The translations under genes were made by a program, and so were the position numbers. A DNA stretch of 38,509 bases from an uncultured Phascolarctobacterium sp. Its GTDB lineage: Bacteria; Bacillota; Negativicutes; Acidaminococcales; Acidaminococcaceae. The notes beneath the pieces are model-generated. The model searched no databases. It was given only the letters and a program-made list of their open reading frames with translations, and was not told where the DNA came from. Positions within the stretch are counted from its first letter, which is position 1. Each line of letters opens with the position of its first letter. Where the stretch lies: positions 1 through 38,509 of the forward strand of contig CANREP010000018.1 of the NCBI GenBank assembly GCA_947629685.1, read 5' to 3'. Shown piece by piece: positions 33,372-38,509 of the stretch.

Positions 33372-34310
33372 TTGAAGATTGTAGAAGATTTATTGAATCA
33401 TTCTCGTCTTGCATTATCTAAAGCAATTACTGCTGTTGAAAATGAATATGACGATGCTGTCAAAATCATGACAGAAATCTACCCGCATACGGGCAATGCG
33501 TATGTAATTGGTATCACTGGCCCTCCGGGTGCTGGTAAAAGTACTCTGACTGATAAACTTGCAAAAGAATACCGTAAACGCAGTAAAACTGTCGGAATTG
33601 TAGCAATCGACCCTACAAGTCCGTATTCCGGCGGCGCTATCCTCGGCGACCGTATCAGAATGATGGATCTTACTGCCGATGAAGGAATCTTTGTTCGTTC
33701 CATGGCAACGCGTGGCAGCCTTGGCGGCCTGTCCCAAAAAGCAGGCGATGCTGTAAAACTTATGGATGCTTTCGGCATGGATGTTATCATCGTCGAAACC
33801 GTTGGCGTAGGTCAGTCTGAGGTTGATATTGTTAAGACCGCTGACACCACCATGGTTGTTGTAATCCCCGGTATGGGCGACGATATCCAGGCAATCAAAG
33901 CAGGTATACTTGAAATCGGTGACCTCTTTACGATTAACAAAGCAGATCGTGAAGGAACTGACAAGCTCAACATTGAGATTGAAATGATGTTAGAATTGAA
34001 TCCCGAGCATGTTGGCTGGCGTCCTCCGATCAACAGGACTATTGCCAGCAAGGGTGAAGGTATAGAAGCCGTTGTTGACTCCATCGAAGCTCATAAGGCT
34101 TATCTGGAAGAAACCGGCAAACTCAGCGAGATCCGCAAGGCTCGTATTAAAAACGAAGTTACTGCGATGCTCAATGATCGCGTAAATCGTTACATCGACA
34201 AGAATGTGATTTCAACCGACGATTTTGACCAGCTGGTAATCAGGATGCAGAATCGTGACATTGAACCTTATTCTGTCGTTGATGATATTGTTGGTAAAGT
34301 TTTAAAATAA
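33372..34310 (+). CDS. meaB: MeaB-type GTPase, mutase chaperone
   Basis: This 312-residue G3E GTPase loads adenosylcobalamin onto methylmalonyl-CoA mutase and protects it from inactivation. The Walker A motif GPPGAGKST is at residues 50-58. IVETVGVGQSE forms the switch/G3 region and NKAD the base-recognition motif. The C-terminal helices resemble those that dimerise MeaB. The frame begins with a TTG codon at 33372 behind AGGCGGTGTGA; no ATG gives the conserved N-terminus. The weak start fits the small amounts of chaperone needed beside an abundant enzyme. Confidence 0.93.
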   Translation: MKIVEDLLNHSRLALSKAITAVENEYDDAVKIMTEIYPHTGNAYVIGITGPPGAGKSTLTDKLAKEYRKRSKTVGIVAIDPTSPYSGGAILGDRIRMMDLTADEGIFVRSMATRGSLGGLSQKAGDAVKLMDAFGMDVIIVETVGVGQSEVDIVKTADTTMVVVIPGMGDDIQAIKAGILEIGDLFTINKADREGTDKLNIEIEMMLELNPEHVGWRPPINRTIASKGEGIEAVVDSIEAHKAYLEETGKLSEIRKARIKNEVTAMLNDRVNRYIDKNVISTDDFDQLVIRMQNRDIEPYSVVDDIVGKVLK

Positions 34311-34345
34311 ACCACCAAAATTTTGATTCTTAGGAGGAATTTATT

Positions 34346-34774
34346 ATGGCATTCAAAACTATTTGTGTTGACCATGTTGGTATTGCATGCGCTGACTTAG
34401 ATGCAGCAACCAAAATTTACACCGAGGTTCTTGGCCTTCAAGTAACCAACCGTGAAGAAGTTAAAGAACAAGGCGTTGCAACCGTATTCATTCCCTGCGG
34501 CGAAACCCTGCTCGAACTCCTCGTTGATATCACTGAAAACAATGACGGCCCTATCGGCAAATACATCGCTAAAAACGGCCCTGGCATCCAACATATCGCT
34601 CTGCGCGTAGATGACATCAAAGCTGCTATCGCTGATATGGAAGCTGCTGGTGTTAAAATGATCGACAAAGCTCCTCGCAATGGTGCTGGCAACATGAAAA
34701 TTGCTTTCATTCACCCGAAATCTGCTGGCCTGCTGCTCGAACTTTGCCAACCGGCTGAAACCTACGTTGACTAA
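34346..34774 (+). CDS. mce: Methylmalonyl-CoA epimerase
   Basis: This 142-residue vicinal-oxygen-chelate protein interconverts (R)- and (S)-methylmalonyl-CoA. The metal ligands expected for the family are present: H10 (VDHVGIAC), H83 (GIQHIALRV) and E132 (LLLELCQP). TAGGAGGAA precedes the ATG. It lies between the mutase/MeaB genes and the decarboxylase, which uses the (S) isomer, exactly where the pathway needs it. Confidence 0.95.
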   Translation: MAFKTICVDHVGIACADLDAATKIYTEVLGLQVTNREEVKEQGVATVFIPCGETLLELLVDITENNDGPIGKYIAKNGPGIQHIALRVDDIKAAIADMEAAGVKMIDKAPRNGAGNMKIAFIHPKSAGLLLELCQPAETYVD

Positions 34775-34821
34775 TTTTTAGTCAGCCTTTGAGAGCTGCG
34801 GTAATACTATTATTACTCTGA

Positions 34822-34867
34822 TACATGATATTGAAGCCGTACATGAGATACGGCTTCAATATATGTA
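34822..34867 (+). repeat. Long stem-loop between mce and mmdA
   Basis: ATATTGAAGCCGTA (34828-34841) is perfectly complementary to TACGGCTTCAATAT (34849-34862). The stem extends through TACAT/ATGTA past a one-base bulge. Weak T content follows (TATAAATTTTG), so it may be a partial terminator or an mRNA-stability element. Confidence 0.75.
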
Positions 34868-34908
34868 TATAAATTTTGTTCTCCCAATAATGATGGAGGT
34901 GTAAGATT

Positions 34909-36435
34909 TTGTCTACTCAAGAAAAAATTGAGAAAATGCTCAAAAAGTCCGAAGTAATTCTGGCTGCTGGCGGTGAAAAACGCGTAGCAAAACAACATGA
35001 AGCTGGTAAAATGACCGCTCGTGAAAGAATTGCTGCACTTCTCGACGAAGGTTCCTTCGTAGAACTGGATCGTTTCGTTCGTCATCGTTGCACCAACTTT
35101 GGTCAAGAAAAGAAAGAACTTCCGGGTGAAGGCGTAACCACCGGTTATGGCACCATCGACGGCCGTCTTGTTTATGTATTTGCACAAGACTTCACCGTTG
35201 AAGGCGGTTCTCTTGGCGAAATGCATGCTGCAAAAATCGTTAAAGTTCAACGTCTGGCACTGAAAATGGGTGCTCCGCTCGTTGGCCTGAACGATTCCGG
35301 CGGTGCTCGTATCCAAGAAGCTATCGACGCTCTGGCTGGTTATGGTAAGATCTTCTTCGAAAACACCATCGCTTCCGGTGTTGTTCCTCAGATCTCCGCT
35401 ATCATGGGTCCTTCCGCTGGCGGCGCTGTATACAGCCCGGCACTGACCGACTTCATCTACATGGTAAAGAACACTTCCAAAATGTTCATTACCGGCCCTG
35501 CAGTAGTTAAATCCGTTACCGGTGAAGATGTAACCCAAGAACAACTGGGTGGCGCTATGACCCACAACAGCACTTCCGGTGTTGCTCACTTCGCTGCTGA
35601 AAACGATGAAGACTGCCTGCAGCAAATCCGTTACCTGCTTTCCTTCCTGCCTTCCAACAACATGGAAACCGCTCCGATTGTTGAAACTGGTGACGACCCG
35701 ATGCGTGTTGAAGAAAGCCTGAACACTCTGCTTCCGGACAACTCCAACCAAGCATACGACATGTATGACGTTATCAAAGCTATTGTAGATAACGGCGAAT
35801 ACTATGAATCCCAAAAATATTGGGCACAAAACATCATCACCTGCTTCGCTCGTATGGACGGCCAAACCGTTGGTATCATCGCTAACCAGCCGAAAGTTAT
35901 GGCTGGCTGCCTGGACATCAACGCTTCCGATAAAGGCGCTCGTTTCATCCGCTTCTGCGACGCATTCAACATTCCTCTGCTGAACCTGGTTGACGTTCCT
36001 GGCTTCCTGCCTGGCTGCAACCAAGAATACGGCGGCATCATCCGTCATGGTGCTAAATTACTGTATGCTTACTCTGAAGCTACCGTACCTAAAATCACCA
36101 TGGTTACCCGTAAAGCTTACGGCGGTTCCTACCTGGCAATGTGCTCTCAAGACCTTGGCGCTGACCAAGTTATCGCTTGGCCGACTGCAGAAATCGCAGT
36201 TATGGGTCCTGCAGGCGCGGCTAACATCATCTTCAGAAACGATCCTGATGTTAAAGCTAAAACTGCTGAGTACATCGACAACTTTGCTACTCCGTATCAA
36301 GCAGCTATGCGCGGTATGGTTGACATGGTTATCGAACCGAAAAACTCTCGTCCCACCATCATCAACGCTCTGCAAATGCTCGAAAGCAAACGCGAAACCC
36401 GTCCGGCAAAACGCCACGGCAACATTCCTTTGTAA
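34909..36435 (+). CDS. mmdA: Methylmalonyl-CoA decarboxylase, carboxyltransferase (alpha) subunit
   Basis: This 508-residue crotonase-fold subunit moves the carboxyl group from (S)-methylmalonyl-CoA to the biotin of MmdC, producing propionyl-CoA. Conserved segments are [56 protein letters not shown] and [15 protein letters not shown], matching the MmdA/PccB family. Translation begins at a TTG (34909) seven bases after GGAGGTG. The strong ribosome site and codon bias indicate high expression despite that codon. The other pump subunits follow. Confidence 0.95.
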   Translation: MSTQEKIEKMLKKSEVILAAGGEKRVAKQHEAGKMTARERIAALLDEGSFVELDRFVRHRCTNFGQEKKELPGEGVTTGYGTIDGRLVYVFAQDFTVEGGSLGEMHAAKIVKVQRLALKMGAPLVGLNDSGGARIQEAIDALAGYGKIFFENTIASGVVPQISAIMGPSAGGAVYSPALTDFIYMVKNTSKMFITGPAVVKSVTGEDVTQEQLGGAMTHNSTSGVAHFAAENDEDCLQQIRYLLSFLPSNNMETAPIVETGDDPMRVEESLNTLLPDNSNQAYDMYDVIKAIVDNGEYYESQKYWAQNIITCFARMDGQTVGIIANQPKVMAGCLDINASDKGARFIRFCDAFNIPLLNLVDVPGFLPGCNQEYGGIIRHGAKLLYAYSEATVPKITMVTRKAYGGSYLAMCSQDLGADQVIAWPTAEIAVMGPAGAANIIFRNDPDVKAKTAEYIDNFATPYQAAMRGMVDMVIEPKNSRPTIINALQMLESKRETRPAKRHGNIPL

Positions 36436-36490
36436 TTCATTATCGGCAGTTGCTTAGTGCCTAATAATTTTAAAAGATGAGGTGAAATAA

Positions 36491-36841
36491 ATGGGCCCTG
36501 TTACCACTAATCCGTGGTTGATCGCAGTAATTAACATGACTATCGTATTCGGTGTTCTTGCAGCACTGGGCGTACTCATGCACTTAATTCAAATGGTTGA
36601 CCCGACCCAAAAAAAAACAGCTAAACCGGCAGTAGCTCCTACTCCGGCAGCAGCTCCTGCAGCAGCACCCGCAGCTGCTCCTGTACAAGATGACAGCGAA
36701 ATCATCGCAGTTATCGCAGCAGCAATCGCAGCAACCGGCTGCAGCGCAGACCAAATCGCTTGCGTTCGTCGTCTTCCTAATGCTAGCTGGACTGTAAACG
36801 CTCGCGTTGAAGCTATCAGCGTTCGTAAAGAATGCTTCTAA
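36491..36841 (+). CDS. mmdD: Methylmalonyl-CoA decarboxylase, delta subunit (OadG-like)
   Basis: This 116-residue assembly subunit has one N-terminal transmembrane helix (about residues 9-36), an Ala/Pro-rich flexible linker (about 46-66) and a small C-terminal domain with IIAVIAAAIAA and ASWTVNARVE. It anchors the soluble carboxyltransferase to the membrane pump. The layout is that of MmdD in Veillonella and OadG in oxaloacetate decarboxylase. The start at 36491 follows GAGGTGAA. Confidence 0.92.
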   Translation: MGPVTTNPWLIAVINMTIVFGVLAALGVLMHLIQMVDPTQKKTAKPAVAPTPAAAPAAAPAAAPVQDDSEIIAVIAAAIAATGCSADQIACVRRLPNASWTVNARVEAISVRKECF

Positions 36842-36898
36842 TCAATTATTGGTTCTAACTATTTATTAAAAACGAGATTTTAAGGAGGATTCATATCC

Positions 36899-37294
36899 AT
36901 GAAAAAGTATACTATCACCGTTAATGGTACTGCATACGAAGTAGAAGTTGAAGAAATGGGCGGCGCTGCTGCTGCTGCTCCGAAAGCTGCTCCGAAAGCT
37001 GCTCCGGCTCCGGCTGCTGCACCTGCTCCGAAAGCTGCTCCGGCTCCCGCTCCGGCTCCGGCTGCTAAACCGGTTGCTGCTGGTTCCGCAACTGTTTCCG
37101 CTCCGATGCCTGGTAAAGTTCTCGAAGTTAAATGCAAAGCAGGCGACGCTGTTAAAGCTGGCGACGTTCTCCTGATCCTCGAAGCTATGAAAATGCAGAA
37201 CGAAATCATGGCTCCGGCTGACGGCACCGTTTCCGACGTTCGCGTTTCTGCTGGTCAAACCGTTTCCACTGGCGACGTAATGATCGTTATGTAA
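36899..37294 (+). CDS. mmdC: Methylmalonyl-CoA decarboxylase, biotin carrier (gamma) subunit
   Basis: This 131-residue protein has a short N-terminal beta domain, a long Ala/Pro/Lys linker (about residues 22-62) and a biotinyl domain with E-A-M-K98-M, where Lys98 carries biotin. SAPMPGKVLEVKCKAGD and APADGTVSDVRVSAGQ frame it as in all biotin carriers. The linker lets biotin swing between MmdA and the Na+ pump MmdB. The linker DNA is a run of GCTCCG-like repeats. AAGGAGGAT precedes the ATG. Confidence 0.95.
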   Translation: MKKYTITVNGTAYEVEVEEMGGAAAAAPKAAPKAAPAPAAAPAPKAAPAPAPAPAAKPVAAGSATVSAPMPGKVLEVKCKAGDAVKAGDVLLILEAMKMQNEIMAPADGTVSDVRVSAGQTVSTGDVMIVM

Positions 37295-37340
37295 TTTTAA
37301 CCAGTTAATAGGTCGCAATATTAACTGATTAGATGTTCTT

Positions 37341-37370
37341 TGGAGGGCCCCATTCGCAAGGGGCCTTCCA
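37341..37370 (+). repeat. GC-rich stem-loop between mmdC and mmdB
   Basis: TGGAGGGCCCC (37341-37351) pairs with GGGGCCTTCCA (37360-37370), one G-T pair, eight-base loop. CAAATTGAAAATTGG follows, so it is not a terminator. It is placed to stabilise the 3' end of the soluble-subunit mRNA or the 5' end of mmdB mRNA. Confidence 0.7.
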
Positions 37371-37396
37371 CAAATTGAAAATTGGGAGGATATTAA

Positions 37397-38509
37397 ATGG
37401 AAGCATTTGTAGTTGCTTTACAATCCGTGTGGAATGACAGTGGTTTCGCTGCATTTACCATGGGCAATGCAATCATGATGTTAGTTGGTTGCATTCTTCT
37501 CTATCTTGCTATTGGTAAAGGCTTCGAACCTTTGCTGCTTTCTCCGATCGCATTCGGCTGCTTGCTGGCAAACGTTCCGAAAACCGGTTTTGAAGACACT
37601 CCGGGCGTTATGTCCGTAATCCTTTATGGTATTCAACACGAAGTATTCCCTCCGCTCATTTTCTTGGGCGTAGGCGCAATGACCGACTTCGGTCCGTTGA
37701 TTGCTAACCCGAAAACCCTGCTCCTCGGTGCAGCTGCACAAGCAGGCGTATTCATCTCCCTGTTGGGCGCTATGATGCTGGGCTTCACCGTACAGGAAGC
37801 ATCTGCAATCGGTATTATCGGCGGTGCTGACGGCCCGACCGCAATTTACTTGGCAGCAAAAATGGCTCCTAACCTGTTAGGTGCTATCGCAGTAGCAGCA
37901 TATTCCTACATGTCCTTAGTACCGTTGATTCAGCCTCCTATCATGAAACTGTTCACCACTGAAGCTGACCGTAAGATCGTTATGGAACAGCTGCGTCCGG
38001 TTTCTCACTTTGAAAAGGTTGTATTCCCGGTAGTAACTACTATCGTAATTTCCTTACTGTTACCGCCTGTAACCGCATTGATCGGTATGCTGATGCTGGG
38101 TAACCTGTTCAAAGAAGCAGGCTGCCTGGATCGTCTGTCCGATACTGCACAAAACGCACTGATGAACACCGTAACCATCATGCTGGCAACCGGTACCGGT
38201 CTGACCATGAAAGCTGATTCTTTCCTGAACTATCAGACCATCCTGATTATCTGCCTCGGTCTGGTTGCATTCGCAGCTGGTACTTGCGCTGGTGTTATCT
38301 TTGGTAAACTGATGTGCATGGTAGACGGCGGCAAAACCAATCCGCTTATCGGTTCCGCAGGTGTATCCGCAGTTCCGATGGCTGCTCGTGTATCTCAAAA
38401 AGTTGGTCAACAGGCTAACCCGGCAAACTTCCTGCTCATGCACGCTATGGGCCCGAACGTTGCAGGCGTTATCGGTACTGCAGTAGCTGCAGGCACCATG
38501 CTGGCTATG
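37397..38509 (+). CDS. mmdB: Methylmalonyl-CoA decarboxylase, Na+-pumping beta subunit (partial)
   Basis: The frame opens at 37397 behind GGGAGGAT and stays open for 371 codons to the window edge. Only the last few residues should be missing, since the Veillonella protein is about 373 long. This very hydrophobic subunit decarboxylates carboxybiotin and exports Na+. Visible marks are [17 protein letters not shown], the pump motif [13 protein letters not shown] (the Asp is essential in relatives) and a second conserved region [20 protein letters not shown]. It completes the MmdADCB set. Confidence 0.94.
   Translation, partial: MEAFVVALQSVWNDSGFAAFTMGNAIMMLVGCILLYLAIGKGFEPLLLSPIAFGCLLANVPKTGFEDTPGVMSVILYGIQHEVFPPLIFLGVGAMTDFGPLIANPKTLLLGAAAQAGVFISLLGAMMLGFTVQEASAIGIIGGADGPTAIYLAAKMAPNLLGAIAVAAYSYMSLVPLIQPPIMKLFTTEADRKIVMEQLRPVSHFEKVVFPVVTTIVISLLLPPVTALIGMLMLGNLFKEAGCLDRLSDTAQNALMNTVTIMLATGTGLTMKADSFLNYQTILIICLGLVAFAAGTCAGVIFGKLMCMVDGGKTNPLIGSAGVSAVPMAARVSQKVGQQANPANFLLMHAMGPNVAGVIGTAVAAGTMLAM

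Noticed and set aside
34813-36048. Open frame of 411 codons on the minus strand across mmdA
   Set aside because: Shadow of mmdA, with no ribosome site or motif.
36960-37075. Short tandem-like GCTCCG repeats as a possible repeat array
   Set aside because: They encode the Ala/Pro linker of the biotin carrier and follow from its amino-acid composition.
1-38509. CRISPR arrays, insertion sequences, tRNA or rRNA genes, prophage
   Set aside because: I looked for regularly spaced repeats, transposase or integrase motifs, tRNA-like cloverleafs and rRNA signatures and found none. The only large repeats are the autotransporter duplications.

Overview
This window looks like a chromosomal segment of an anaerobic, diderm member of the Negativicutes, most like Phascolarctobacterium or a close relative in the Acidaminococcaceae. 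Two things point there. Firmicute-style features (T-box leader, strong GGAGG ribosome sites, intrinsic terminators, [FeFe]-hydrogenases) sit beside outer-membrane autotransporters and an O-antigen-ligase-like protein. A complete succinate-to-propionate decarboxylation cycle with a Na+-pumping methylmalonyl-CoA decarboxylase is also present. The genus is inferred from gene content, not from a database search.

Layout. (1) 1-4.6 kb: a tandem array of autotransporters. It holds the last 26 codons of one copy and two complete paralogs with near-identical beta-barrels, 533 bp of which are perfectly identical, and divergent passengers. Each copy has its own promoter and terminator. (2) 4.6-9.9 kb: metal homeostasis. 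A Zn/Cd/Pb-type P-ATPase lies behind ArsR-like palindromes, followed by feoA, feoB and a 50-residue FeoB-associated Cys-rich membrane protein, with three copies of a TTAGC-N4-GCTAA palindrome. (3) 9.8-10.2 kb: non-coding, with nested helices that I cannot assign to a known RNA. (4) 10.2-15.8 kb: a T-box leader, valS, folC and a polytopic O-antigen ligase/polymerase family protein. (5) 15.9-19.9 kb: a strong promoter, a cobalamin riboswitch with a terminator/antiterminator, then a 1170-residue autotransporter. (6) 19.9-20.4 kb: a GNAT acetyltransferase on the minus strand.

(7) 20.5-29.1 kb: the hydrogenase island. The first operon (DRTGG protein, RsbW-like ATPase, [FeFe]-hydrogenase-like protein with a Fes-type cluster domain, second DRTGG protein, PHP phosphoesterase) has the composition of a putative H2- or redox-sensing system. 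The second operon encodes an HndABCD-type NAD(P)-linked [FeFe]-hydrogenase with a histidine-kinase-like ATPase gene inserted between hndA and hndB. (8) 29.1-38.5 kb: succinate CoA-transferase, two-subunit B12-dependent methylmalonyl-CoA mutase, MeaB, epimerase and the MmdADCB decarboxylase. mmdB runs off the window a few codons short of its expected end.

How the parts work together. The last cluster turns succinate into propionate and CO2 and stores energy as a Na+ gradient. Its codon usage (CAA, GTT, GCT, CGT) differs from the rest of the window in the way expected for very highly expressed genes. The mutase needs B12, and the same window holds a B12-riboswitch-controlled surface protein. 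The hydrogenases need iron and dispose of or sense reducing equivalents, and the Feo system could supply that iron. The best candidates for undescribed biology are the B12-controlled autotransporter and the hydrogenase-like sensory operon upstream of the hydrogenase genes.
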